DNA of 64,000 nt, taken from assembly GCF_918697865.1 (NCBI RefSeq), contig NZ_CAKKMV010000011.1, positions 62,001 to 126,000 of the forward strand. Direction: 5' to 3'. Positions 27,517-35,703 of the stretch are shown piece by piece. Within the stretch, counting starts at the first letter, position 1, and every line of letters begins with the position of its first letter. A model generated the notes under the pieces. That model was not told the DNA's origin. It did not search any database and worked only from the letters and a program-made list of their open reading frames with translations. The translations under genes were made by a program, and so were the position numbers. The DNA is from Massilia sp. Bi118 (lineage in GTDB: Bacteria; Pseudomonadota; Gammaproteobacteria; Burkholderiales; Burkholderiaceae_D).

Positions 27517-28512
27517 ATGACAAGCAAACACACCATTCATGTTGCCGTCATTGCCTTCGACGGCATGACGCCCTTCCATTTATCGGTGCCCTGCCTGGTG
27601 TTCGGCAGCAGCCTGGGCGCCCGGCAGGGCTTCGAACTGCGCGTGTGCGGACTGGACGCCGCCATGCTGGCCACCAGCGCCGGCTTCGGCATCCGCCCCA
27701 GCCATGGACTCGACGGCCTGGAGGGGGCCGATATCGTCGTCATGCCGGCCTGGCACGACGACTGCCGCCCTGCCCCGCCGGCGCTGCTGGAAGCGCTGCG
27801 CAAGGCGCACGCGCGCGGCGCCTGCGTGATGGCGCTGTGTCTGGGCGCGTTTCCGGTGCTGGAAGCCGGCCTGCTGGACGGGCGCGCGGCCACCACGCAC
27901 TGGGCCGCGGCCGGCGAGCTGGCGCGCCGCCATCCGAAGGTGAAGGTGGATCCTGAAGTGCTGTACGTGGACGAGGGCGACGTGCTGACCTCGGCCGGCG
28001 TCGCCGCCGGCATCGACTGCTGCCTGCACCTGCTGCGCCGCCTGTGCGGCGCCGAAACGGCAAATGCGGTGGCGCGCCGCCTGGTGGTTGCGCCGCACCG
28101 CCAGGGCGGCCAGGCCCAGTTCATCGAGAAGCCGCTGCCGGTATCGCCCAGCGACGGCCGCCTGGCCAGGGTGCTGGAATGGGTGGGCCGCAACCTCGAG
28201 GCCGAACACGAACTCGATGCGCTGGCCGCGCGCGCCGCCATGAGCCGGCGCAACTTCACGCGCCACTTCCGGCAAGCCACCGGCATGTCCTTCAAACAGT
28301 GGCTGCTGGAGCAGCGCCTGCAGCATGCGCGTACGCTGCTCGAGACCAGCGAGGCGCCGGTCGAACGGGTGGCGCAGCAGGCCGGCTTCGGCTCGGCCCT
28401 GTCGCTGCGCCAGCATTTCAGGTCCACGCTCCAGACCTCGCCGGCGGCCTACCGCAAGCAGTTCAGAACTTCGTCTCCAGCATCGCCCGCACCTGCACGA
28501 AGGTCGGCGTGA
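27517..28512 (+). CDS. GlxA-family AraC-type transcriptional regulator (DJ-1/PfpI plus HTH)
   Basis: A 331-residue regulator. The N-terminal half (about 8-195) is a DJ-1/PfpI domain with the cysteine elbow VMALCLGAFPVLEAGLLDGRAATTHW. The C-terminal half is an AraC HTH pair (HELDALAARAAMSRRNFTRHF and APVERVAQQAGFGSALSLRQHF). No good ribosome-binding site precedes the ATG, but TAGAAT lies seven bases upstream, compatible with a leaderless mRNA. It is divergent from the metal-dependent hydrolase, its likely target. Its 3' end overlaps the convergent TonB receptor gene by 50 bases. Confidence 0.9.
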   Translation: MTSKHTIHVAVIAFDGMTPFHLSVPCLVFGSSLGARQGFELRVCGLDAAMLATSAGFGIRPSHGLDGLEGADIVVMPAWHDDCRPAPPALLEALRKAHARGACVMALCLGAFPVLEAGLLDGRAATTHWAAAGELARRHPKVKVDPEVLYVDEGDVLTSAGVAAGIDCCLHLLRRLCGAETANAVARRLVVAPHRQGGQAQFIEKPLPVSPSDGRLARVLEWVGRNLEAEHELDALAARAAMSRRNFTRHFRQATGMSFKQWLLEQRLQHARTLLETSEAPVERVAQQAGFGSALSLRQHFRSTLQTSPAAYRKQFRTSSPASPAPARRSA

Positions 28513-30670
28513 AGGTGGTGTCGGTCAGGCGGCTGCCGTCGCCGCTGACGTAGGTGGATGCCGTCACGTTCTCCTGACGCAGGGTGTTCGCCAGCGACAT
28601 GCGCAGCTGCACCTTGGGCGTGAACTTCCACACGCCGTACAGATCCAGCGCGCGCTTCACGCCCGCATAGCCGTACTGGTTCTGCGAGATGCGCACCGGG
28701 CCGCCGTTCTGGAAGCTCAGGCTGCCGCCGAAGGTGGCCGGCAGGCCGTCGAACTTGTAGTCGAAGCCGAAGGTGCCGGAGAGCGGCGTCTGCTGGTCCA
28801 GGCGGTTGTCCGGGCCCGGCACCATCGACAGGCTGGACCAGCTGCGCGAGACGTTGGCGCGCAGGTCCAGCGCCGGCCAGCCCGGGAACATCTGGCGCAG
28901 CGGCAGCTTGGCTTCCAGCTCGATGCCGCGGGTGTTCGCCGCGCCGTCGTTCACCGGCATCGACACCCACAAACCATCGATGAAGAACACGCGCGAGTGC
29001 GTGATGTCGTCGATGTGGCGCACATAGGTGCTGGCGCTCAGCAGGCCGCCGCCCGGCAGGTAGTGTTCATAGGCCAGGTCCAGGCCCCAGGCGAGTTCCG
29101 GTTTGAGCTGCGGGTTGCCGATGGTGTCCGGCGTGGTCGGGCTGTTGTTGGAGGCGATGCCGCGTCGCGGCACCAGCGCAGCCAGGCTCGGCGCCTTGTA
29201 GGTGCGGGTGATGCCGCCGCGGAGCTGGTCGTTCTTCGAGCCCGGGATCTTGTACAGGGTCTGGAACACCGGGCTGAAGACGCTCGACTTGCTGTCGATG
29301 GGCGCGTAGCTGTTGCCTTCGCTCTTGTTCTGGATGCCTTCCCAACGCAGGCCGAAGTACACCGACCATTGCTTGGTCACGCTCCATTCGTCCTGGGCGA
29401 ACAGGGCCAGGCGGCGCACGGTGGCGTCGAAGCCTTCGTCGCGGTTATTGATTGGCGCGCCGACGGTGGTGGTCTCCAGCTGCAGCCGGGCTTCGTTGCG
29501 CAGGCTGTAGGCGCCGTCCCAGCCGACCGCGATCGAATGGCCGTCGCCGACCGGACGCGAATACTTGCCGGTGCTGCTCCAGCCCTTTTCGGTGACGTCG
29601 TTGGCGATGTCGCGGTCGAGCGCCAGCACCTCGTCGGCGTAGTACTGTTGCTGGCCCATGTTGCTGTCGCGGTGCGCGTAGTTGACGCCGAACTTGGCGT
29701 CCAGCTTGGCGCCCTGCTCCAGGCGCTTGGTCCAGGACAGGTCGCTGCGCAGCATTTCCATCTTGTTCTCGACGTCGGTGGCGGTGGCGACGTAGCGCGG
29801 CGGCGCGCCCAGTGAAGTCACCACGGTTTCCGGCGCATCGCCGTGCGAGCGGGCGACGTTGATGAAGTTCTGCGAGGTGATCACTTCACCGGGACCGATG
29901 TTCCAGTTGATGCGCGGCGACAGGCCGATGCCGAGCAGGCGGCCGCGGTTGCCGTCGTAAGCAACGCGGTGCAGGACTTCGCGGCCGGCCGCGTCATAGC
30001 CTTCGGTGACGATGTGCGAAGGACGGTCCTGGCGGCCGTACAGCAGGTTGCCGCTCATCGCGTACGACATCTTGCCGCTCTTGTCCGACAGCTGGAAGGT
30101 CGACACCGCACCGTAGGCGCCGTGCTCCGCCTGGACGCCGGTCTTCAGTTCACGCTGCGCCGTCTGTACCTGGCGCTTCAGCACGATGTTGATGCCGCCG
30201 GCGATGGCCTGGGTGCTGTACTCCGCGGTGGCGGCGCGCATGATCTCGATGCGCTCGACCATCTCCGGCGACACCTGGTCCAGCGAGAAGCCCGGCGGCG
30301 CCGGCTCGCCGTTCAGCAGGATCTGCGTATAGCCGTTGCCCAGGCCGCGCATGCGGACGTTGCCGCCGCGGCCCTGCACGCCGCCCACGGTGATGCCCGG
30401 AAGGCGCTTCAGCACCTCGCCCAGGGTCGTATCGCCATGGCGCAGGATCTCTTCCTGGTTGACGACGATCTTGGTGGCGGTGTCGTCGCGGCGCGCGTCG
30501 TAGGCGGCAGCCTGGCCCTTTACCTCGACCTTCTGCATCTGTGCGGATTTGTCGGCGGCCGGCTTGTCGGCGGTGGTGGCCTGCTCCGCCGCATGGGCGC
30601 TGAACATGCCGAAGATGGCGGGCGAAGCGAGCAGCAGGCGGACGAGGGTGTTCGTATTCTGGCGTGACAT
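28463..30670 (-). CDS. TonB-dependent receptor (FepA/colicin-receptor type)
   Basis: A 735-residue outer-membrane transporter. The signal peptide ends near MFSAHAAEQ. The TonB box region (MQKVEVKGQAAAYDARRD) leads to a plug with TLGEVLKRLPGITVGG, NVRMRGLGNGYTQILLNGEP and VERIEIMRAATAEYSTQAIAGGINIVLK. A 22-strand-size barrel ends with LETKF. The plug pattern resembles siderophore and colicin receptors. The regulated substrate is not evident; neighbours are a GlxA regulator and a PEP-CTERM gene. The ribosome-binding site is weak. Confidence 0.88.
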   Translation of the reverse strand: MSRQNTNTLVRLLLASPAIFGMFSAHAAEQATTADKPAADKSAQMQKVEVKGQAAAYDARRDDTATKIVVNQEEILRHGDTTLGEVLKRLPGITVGGVQGRGGNVRMRGLGNGYTQILLNGEPAPPGFSLDQVSPEMVERIEIMRAATAEYSTQAIAGGINIVLKRQVQTAQRELKTGVQAEHGAYGAVSTFQLSDKSGKMSYAMSGNLLYGRQDRPSHIVTEGYDAAGREVLHRVAYDGNRGRLLGIGLSPRINWNIGPGEVITSQNFINVARSHGDAPETVVTSLGAPPRYVATATDVENKMEMLRSDLSWTKRLEQGAKLDAKFGVNYAHRDSNMGQQQYYADEVLALDRDIANDVTEKGWSSTGKYSRPVGDGHSIAVGWDGAYSLRNEARLQLETTTVGAPINNRDEGFDATVRRLALFAQDEWSVTKQWSVYFGLRWEGIQNKSEGNSYAPIDSKSSVFSPVFQTLYKIPGSKNDQLRGGITRTYKAPSLAALVPRRGIASNNSPTTPDTIGNPQLKPELAWGLDLAYEHYLPGGGLLSASTYVRHIDDITHSRVFFIDGLWVSMPVNDGAANTRGIELEAKLPLRQMFPGWPALDLRANVSRSWSSLSMVPGPDNRLDQQTPLSGTFGFDYKFDGLPATFGGSLSFQNGGPVRISQNQYGYAGVKRALDLYGVWKFTPKVQLRMSLANTLRQENVTASTYVSGDGSRLTDTTFTPTFVQVRAMLETKF

Positions 30671-30935
30671 GGTTCTTGTTGTAGTGGCGATGAGCGGTTG
30701 ATCGAGCCCGCATCATGCCCTGCAGTAAGTACACCCGACAGGGCGATGCGACGAAGCGTCGAAAATCGGGCGCGAAATGCTGCATGGCGATATGTACGGT
30801 TGGGCACTGTCGGTGCGCTTTACACATTTGTGACGTGGAATCACAAATCATTGTTAAATTCTTTTTCAAATCAAGAAGTTGCACATGCAGGCGCAATATT
30901 TGCTTGTTAAATGGAATCTTTTTTGGAGACACAAA

Positions 30936-31580
30936 ATGTTGCGCAAGATTCTCTGTTTGGCCGCCACCGCCCTTTTTACCCAAGCCGCTTCGGCGAATGT
31001 CGTCTACTCCTGGCAGCAGGTACAACATGTTTCGACCATGCCGGACGGTCTGCACCTCGAAATGACTTTCAGCGATGCTGCCGTCGCCAAACGCAACCTG
31101 ACACTAGCCTTCACAAACCTGTGCGCGTCGGCGGGATACTGCGAGGAGCAACAGGACAGTCTGCTGTCGCTGCGCTACTGGTATGCGGGACCCGACGGCG
31201 ACAAAACGTGGAATCTGATCGATTACAAGTACCGGGATGAAATGCTGCCGGGCTGGCAGCAGTTCTCGATGACGCTGCGATTCCTGGAAGATGGCCACCT
31301 GGCCGGCTCGATCATGGCAAACGATGGCTTTTCCGATTTCACCATGCAGAGCGACGGTTCGATGTTTACGATGGTGGAAGCCCACAGTGACGAAGCGGAA
31401 GGCTGCGGTTTTGCCTATCGTCCCTGCAGTGGCGAACTTGGCCGGATGTTCAGCACGGGGCCCCTGCCCCAGGAACAGCCGCTGCCGGAACCGGGCAGCC
31501 TGGCCATTCTTGCGGCGGGCGGACTGGCCGGCTGGTTTGCGCGCCGCCGCGGCGCTACCATGAAGCGCGCACCGCGATAA
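30936..31580 (+). CDS. PEP-CTERM sorting-domain protein
   Basis: A 214-residue secreted protein. A signal peptide (MLRKILCLAATALFTQAASA) is followed by an extracellular domain with four or more cysteines (LCASAGYCEEQ, GCGFAYRPCSG). The C-terminus has the sorting signal LPEPGSLAILAAGGLAGWFARRRG: the PEP motif, a hydrophobic helix and an Arg cluster. Such proteins are processed by exosortase and often associate with exopolysaccharide. The ATG has TTGGAG nine bases upstream. The function of the extracellular domain is unrecognised. The upstream intergenic stretch is AT-rich and probably holds its promoter. Confidence 0.85.
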   Translation: MLRKILCLAATALFTQAASANVVYSWQQVQHVSTMPDGLHLEMTFSDAAVAKRNLTLAFTNLCASAGYCEEQQDSLLSLRYWYAGPDGDKTWNLIDYKYRDEMLPGWQQFSMTLRFLEDGHLAGSIMANDGFSDFTMQSDGSMFTMVEAHSDEAEGCGFAYRPCSGELGRMFSTGPLPQEQPLPEPGSLAILAAGGLAGWFARRRGATMKRAPR

Positions 31581-31698
31581 ATCGACTCCAACGCGTTGCC
31601 GGGCCAGGCCGGCAGCGCGTATGGATGAGAATAATTGTTACAAATCGGCGCTTGAACTTCTCTTGGGAGTCGTCATCCATCCATCAGGAGGATACCCA

Positions 31699-32133
31699 AT
31701 GAGATGCGCACTGCTCGTAGAACATGATCCTGTAGCCTGTGGGGAAATTGCAGCCCTGCTGAAATCGCTCGGATACATCGTGGCGACCACCGACAGCCCA
31801 CGCGCTGCCCTGAACACGGCACAGACGGTGCGCTTCGACCTGGTCCTGACCTATACCACTTTCAACGCGGACGACCGCCGTTCCTTCATCGGCGAGATCA
31901 CCCGGCTGGCGCCCCAGGCCGCGGTGGTGCTCCTGCTCGATAACGAAACCCATGTCCCGCATTACCACGCGGGCCGCATCGCGGTGTTGCCCAAGCCGGT
32001 CACGCTGCGCGGGCTGCGCCGCGTGATCGAATTCGGCATCGACGGCAACGGCGCCATGCCGGCCTATGCGATCCAGCCGGCGCCGCAAGAGGAGCGCCGC
32101 AGCGGCGGGCCGCGCCGCGCGCGGGCGCGCTGA
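31699..32133 (+). CDS. Receiver-like domain protein lacking the phospho-acceptor Asp
   Basis: A 144-residue protein with the CheY-like fold. The acidic pocket appears as EHD (LLVEHDPVA) and the conserved lysine as LPKPV. The position that normally carries the phosphorylated aspartate is altered: the strand reads FDLVLTYTTF, with Tyr52 where Asp is expected. It is therefore probably a pseudo-receiver working by protein contacts rather than phosphorylation. The C-terminus is Arg-rich and disordered (EERRSGGPRRARAR). The ATG at 31699 follows AGGAGG, which decides it over an upstream in-frame ATG. No kinase gene is adjacent. Confidence 0.75.
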   Translation: MRCALLVEHDPVACGEIAALLKSLGYIVATTDSPRAALNTAQTVRFDLVLTYTTFNADDRRSFIGEITRLAPQAAVVLLLDNETHVPHYHAGRIAVLPKPVTLRGLRRVIEFGIDGNGAMPAYAIQPAPQEERRSGGPRRARAR

Positions 32134-32139
32134 ATACGC

Positions 32140-33021
32140 CTATTCCCGCCATAGCCAGCGCAGCGCTTCCGCCAGCAAAGCGCCGCCGTGCTTCAGGGAG
32201 TGTCCACCCTCCCCCACCACCAGCTTGTGCGCATAGCCGCGATAGGCCAGGGCCGCCGCCAGCGTGCGGTTGGCCAGCGTCCAGCTGCCGAAGACGATAT
32301 CGAGGTCGTTCTCGCCGGTCTGCAGGAACACGCGCAGCGGCCTGGCTGCCTCGCGCCGCACCCGTTGCGCCATCAGGTGGCCGCCACGGATGTCGACGAA
32401 GCTGCCGCAATGGCTCAGCACCTTGCCGAAGGCGTCCGGCCGCTCCCAGGCGGCGTTGAAGGCGCACATGCCGCCCGAACTCAGGCCGGCGATGGCGCGC
32501 TGCCGCGCATCCTGCGTCACGCGGTAGCCGGCGGTCGCCTCGGGCAGCAGCTCCTCCAGCAGGAAGCGCACATAAGCGTCGTCGGCGGCATCGTATTCGA
32601 CGCTGCGGTTGCCGCTGCCGCCGTACAGCGGCAGGCCCGGTCCCTGCTCGCCGGGTTCGGCGAAGACGGCGATGACCGGCGGCAGGCTGCCCTCGGCGAT
32701 CAGGCTGTCGAGCACGCGGGCGGCATTCGCTTCCGGGCCGAGATAGCGGGCGCCGTCCTGGAACACGAGCAGGCCGGCGTCGACGCTGTCGTCGTATTGC
32801 GCCGGCACGTAAAGCACGTAGGCGCGTTCGACGCCGGGATAGACGCTATCCGATCGGTGTCTTCTTTCGATCAGCTGCCCGGTCGGGACGCTGTCCGCCA
32901 CCTCCTGCGCACGGTAGGGTTCAGCGATGCTGAGGGCGCGTGCGAAGTGCGCCAGGTCGCGCTCGGGGATGCCGGGCAGCTGGGCGGCCAGCGCCTGCAT
33001 GATGGGTTCGAGTGGGTTCAT
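32140..33021 (-). CDS. Esterase family protein (enterochelin-esterase/Fes-like alpha/beta hydrolase)
   Basis: A 293-residue alpha/beta hydrolase. The N-terminal part resembles the lid region of Fes-like esterases (ERAYVLYVPAQYDDSVDAGLLVFQDGARYLG). The nucleophile elbow is GLSSGGMCAFNAAW. The acid and histidine are plausibly GENDLD and EGGHSLKHGG. These enzymes hydrolyse siderophore or sugar esters; here the substrate is unknown. No signal peptide is present. The start overlaps the stop of the TetR gene (ATGA), so the pair form an operon, with the regulator likely controlling its own esterase. Confidence 0.82.
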   Translation of the reverse strand: MNPLEPIMQALAAQLPGIPERDLAHFARALSIAEPYRAQEVADSVPTGQLIERRHRSDSVYPGVERAYVLYVPAQYDDSVDAGLLVFQDGARYLGPEANAARVLDSLIAEGSLPPVIAVFAEPGEQGPGLPLYGGSGNRSVEYDAADDAYVRFLLEELLPEATAGYRVTQDARQRAIAGLSSGGMCAFNAAWERPDAFGKVLSHCGSFVDIRGGHLMAQRVRREAARPLRVFLQTGENDLDIVFGSWTLANRTLAAALAYRGYAHKLVVGEGGHSLKHGGALLAEALRWLWRE

Positions 33022-33638
33022 GGTGCGATTGTCGCTTTATCGGAAGGAAGGCAGCGCGCCAGCAGGCGCTCGAAGCCGGCGCGGGCGTGGGCGATGCCCT
33101 CGCTGCGCTCCAGCAGGCGGGTGTCGTGCTGGGCGGCCAGCAGCAGGGCGTAGATCTCGAAGACCAGCTGGGCCGGATCGGTGTCGGACGCCAGCTGCCC
33201 GAGCGCCACCGCCTGCGCGGCGCTGCGCTCGAAGGCTTCGCGCCAGGCGGCCACGCTGCTGCTGACCTCAATCCTGAGCGCGCCGGGCCGGTCGTCGTAC
33301 TCGGCGGCGCAACTGATGTAGAAGCAGCCGGCGGTACGGCCCTCGCCCACCTGCGCCAGGCTCATCTCGAACAGCAGGCGCAGGCGCGGCAATCCCGGCG
33401 GCCGGCTCGTGGACGGGCGCAGCACCTGGGCTTCGAAGCGGCGCCGGTAATCGTCCAGCACCGCCAGCTGCAGGGTTTCGCGCGAGCCGACGCGTGCCAC
33501 CACCCCGCTTTTACTCATCTTCATGGAATCCGCCAGCGAGCCGAGCGTGAGCGCCTCCAGGCCTTCGTGGCTGGCCAGGTCCAGGGCGCGCTCGATGATG
33601 GCGGCGCGGGTTGTCTCCGATTTACGCAGGAAGGTCAT
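33018..33638 (-). CDS. TetR-family transcriptional regulator
   Basis: A 206-residue repressor. The N-terminal HTH (TRAAIIERALDLASHEGLEALTLGSLADSMKMSKSGVVARVGSRETL) is typical, and the C-terminal ligand domain resembles the YsiA/AcrR C-terminal type (GCFYISCAAEYDDRPGALR). Directly upstream lie two palindromes of the AACCTGT-N3-ACAGGTT family shared with other promoters in this region, although those look GntR-like rather than TetR-like. It is coupled to the downstream esterase and divergent from the polyol dehydrogenase gene. Confidence 0.88.
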   Translation of the reverse strand: MTFLRKSETTRAAIIERALDLASHEGLEALTLGSLADSMKMSKSGVVARVGSRETLQLAVLDDYRRRFEAQVLRPSTSRPPGLPRLRLLFEMSLAQVGEGRTAGCFYISCAAEYDDRPGALRIEVSSSVAAWREAFERSAAQAVALGQLASDTDPAQLVFEIYALLLAAQHDTRLLERSEGIAHARAGFERLLARCLPSDKATIAP

Positions 33639-33660
33639 GGTCGCCTCCGTTTATTGTTTA

Positions 33661-33677
33661 AACCTGTCATACATGTT
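33661..33677. promoter_or_regulatory. GntR/FadR-type operator, site A
   Basis: AACCTGTCATACATGTT matches the palindrome AACCTGT-N3-ACAGGTT at all but one base. The GT-N3-AC core is typical of FadR-subfamily operators. It lies in the tetR/dehydrogenase divergent region. Confidence 0.6.
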
Positions 33678-33724
33678 ACTGTAGAATTTACTCAGTGGAT
33701 CAAATTTCCTGGCATTTTTTATCA

Positions 33725-33741
33725 ATCCTATCGGACAGGTT
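33725..33741. promoter_or_regulatory. GntR/FadR-type operator, site B, overlapping the ribosome-binding region
   Basis: ATCCTATCGGACAGGTT ends six bases before the ATG of the polyol dehydrogenase, so a bound repressor would block initiation directly. The right half-site is perfect; the left half has two differences. Confidence 0.6.
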
Positions 33742-33747
33742 GCGAAT

Positions 33748-35142
33748 ATGACGTCGACCGTGCTGCACCTCGGACTGGGCGCCTTCCACCGCGCCCACCA
33801 GCTGGCCACCATGCAGGATCTCCACGATGCCGGCGACACGCGCTGGGCTTACGTCAGCGGGAACATCCGTCCCGACCCGCTCGACCCGGCCGTCATCCTG
33901 CGCAGCCAGGAATGCGCCTATACCCTGGAAACCGTGAGCCCGGCCGGCGAGCGCACCTGGCGCCGCATCACGTCCCTGCGCGACGCCCTGCCCTGGACGC
34001 CCGGCCTGGGCGAACTGCTGGCCGTGGGCGCGGAAGCGTCGACGCGCATCGTGTCGTTCACCGTCACCGAAGCCGGCTACCAGCTCGACAGCGAAGGCCG
34101 CCTGGATGCCGCCGCCGGCGAGGTGCAAAAGGCCGTGGCGGACGCCCAGGCCGGCCGCGCGGGCGGCAGCATCTACAGCGTGCTGGCCGCGATCCTGCGC
34201 CTTCGCCGCGACCGCAACGCCGGGCCGATCACCCTGCTCTGCTGCGACAACCTGCGCCACAACGGGCGCCGCGTGCAGCGCGCGTTCGCCGACTTCCTGG
34301 CGCTGGCCGGCGACGCCGAACTGGCCGCCTGGACCGCGGCCAACACCAGCTTCCCGAACACCATGGTCGACCGCATCACGCCGGTCGCCACGCCCGCCCT
34401 GCAGGAACGCGTGCGCGCCGCCACGGGACGCGAAGACCTGGCCGCGGTCGGCGCGGAAAGCTATCTCCAGTGGGTGCTCGAAGACGATTTCCGCAACGGC
34501 CGCCCAGCCTGGGAAAACGTGGGCGCGCAGCTGGTACAAGCGGTCGAACCCTATGAGGAAGCGAAGATCCGCGTGCTGAACGCCAGCCACAGCGCGATCG
34601 CCTGGGCCGGCAGCCTGGCCGGCTACCGCTTCATCGACGAGGCCTTGCGCGACACCCGCATCCGCGCGCTCGCGCACGCGTGGATCACGGACGCCGTATT
34701 CGACTGCCTGCGCCCCAGCCCCATCGATCTCGAGGCCTACCGCGATTCGATTCTGGAGCGCTTTGCAAGCGTGTCGAACCGGGATACGGTGGAGCGCGTG
34801 CTGGCCGACAGCTTCTCGAAGCTGCCCGGCTTTGTGGTGCCGACGATCCGCGAGCGCATCCGCCGCAGCCTGCCGCTGGACAGCGCCGCCGTGCTGCCCG
34901 CGCTGTTCCTCCAGGTGCTGCTGCGCTGGCACGCGGGACGGCTGGAAGTGCACTACCGCGACCAGGCCTATGACGCGGCAGTGGCCGGCGCCATCTGCGC
35001 CGCCGGCGATCCGGTCGCAGTATTTTGCGACCAGCCCCTGTTGTGGGGCGAGCTGGCTGGCGATATGCGCCTGGAGCAGGCGGTGCGCGCAGCCATGGAC
35101 GCCGCTACAGCAATGGCGAAGGACGCATCAGTACAGTCTTGA
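33748..35142 (+). CDS. dalD: Mannitol-dehydrogenase-family polyol dehydrogenase (D-arabinitol 4-dehydrogenase-like)
   Basis: A 464-residue NAD-dependent long-chain polyol dehydrogenase. The N-terminal motif VLHLGLGAFHRAHQ, the TVTEAGYQLD segment, and the central NTMVDRITP and VGAESYLQWVLEDDF blocks define the family. The catalytic lysine region is EEAKIRVLNASHSAIAWAG. Wording of these blocks is closest to D-arabinitol 4-dehydrogenase (arabinitol to xylulose) among family members I know, but mannitol or fructuronate are alternatives. Two GntR-type operator sites precede it, linking it to the 40-47 kb operon. Its last 38 bases overlap the convergent Lrp gene. Confidence 0.8.
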   Translation: MTSTVLHLGLGAFHRAHQLATMQDLHDAGDTRWAYVSGNIRPDPLDPAVILRSQECAYTLETVSPAGERTWRRITSLRDALPWTPGLGELLAVGAEASTRIVSFTVTEAGYQLDSEGRLDAAAGEVQKAVADAQAGRAGGSIYSVLAAILRLRRDRNAGPITLLCCDNLRHNGRRVQRAFADFLALAGDAELAAWTAANTSFPNTMVDRITPVATPALQERVRAATGREDLAAVGAESYLQWVLEDDFRNGRPAWENVGAQLVQAVEPYEEAKIRVLNASHSAIAWAGSLAGYRFIDEALRDTRIRALAHAWITDAVFDCLRPSPIDLEAYRDSILERFASVSNRDTVERVLADSFSKLPGFVVPTIRERIRRSLPLDSAAVLPALFLQVLLRWHAGRLEVHYRDQAYDAAVAGAICAAGDPVAVFCDQPLLWGELAGDMRLEQAVRAAMDAATAMAKDASVQS

Positions 35143-35575
35143 GCGCAAAGCTCGACTTGATGTGGGCGACGCCTGGAATACGGGTCAGGGTCCGTGTCAG
35201 GAACTGCTGGTAAGCCTCGAGGTCGGGCACCACCACCCGCAATGTATAGTCGGCGTCGCCCGTCATCTGGAAGCAGAACATGACTTCGGGCGCGAGCGCG
35301 ATCCTTTCCTCGAAGCGGGCAATCACGTCCTCGGCCTGTGCGCTCAGGGTAACCGCCACGAACACACTGATGCGCCCCGCAAGGCGCGCCTCGTCGAGCT
35401 GCGCCGCATAGCCTTTGATATAGCCTGCCTCCTCCAGCTGATGCACGCGGCGCAGCGTGGGCGTCAGCGACAGCCCCACTTCCTCTGCCAGCGCGCTCCA
35501 TGCAAGGCGGCCGTCGAGCGCCAGCTCCTTCAGGATCTTCATGTCAATCTTGTCGAGCTCGCTTGTACTAGCCAT
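35105..35575 (-). CDS. Lrp/AsnC-family transcriptional regulator
   Basis: A 156-residue regulator. The N-terminal HTH (DKIDMKILKELALDGRLAWSALAEEVGLSLTPTLRRVHQLEEAGYIKGY) precedes the RAM ligand domain (CFQMTGDADYTLRVVVPDLEAYQQFL). It is divergent from the indolepyruvate ferredoxin oxidoreductase gene, with a 128-base AT-rich gap. By family precedent it senses an aromatic or branched-chain amino acid and controls that gene. Confidence 0.92.
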   Translation of the reverse strand: MASTSELDKIDMKILKELALDGRLAWSALAEEVGLSLTPTLRRVHQLEEAGYIKGYAAQLDEARLAGRISVFVAVTLSAQAEDVIARFEERIALAPEVMFCFQMTGDADYTLRVVVPDLEAYQQFLTRTLTRIPGVAHIKSSFALKTVLMRPSPLL

Positions 35576-35703
35576 ATTTACCCAAATAATCGTCGCGGTT
35601 AGTCATTTTCACTAATTTCATAGAATATCGTAATCGAGATTGGCGAAATTTACTCGGGTCCTTGGCTTAATATTTTTCGACTAGCCACCACCTACCGACA
35701 GCC

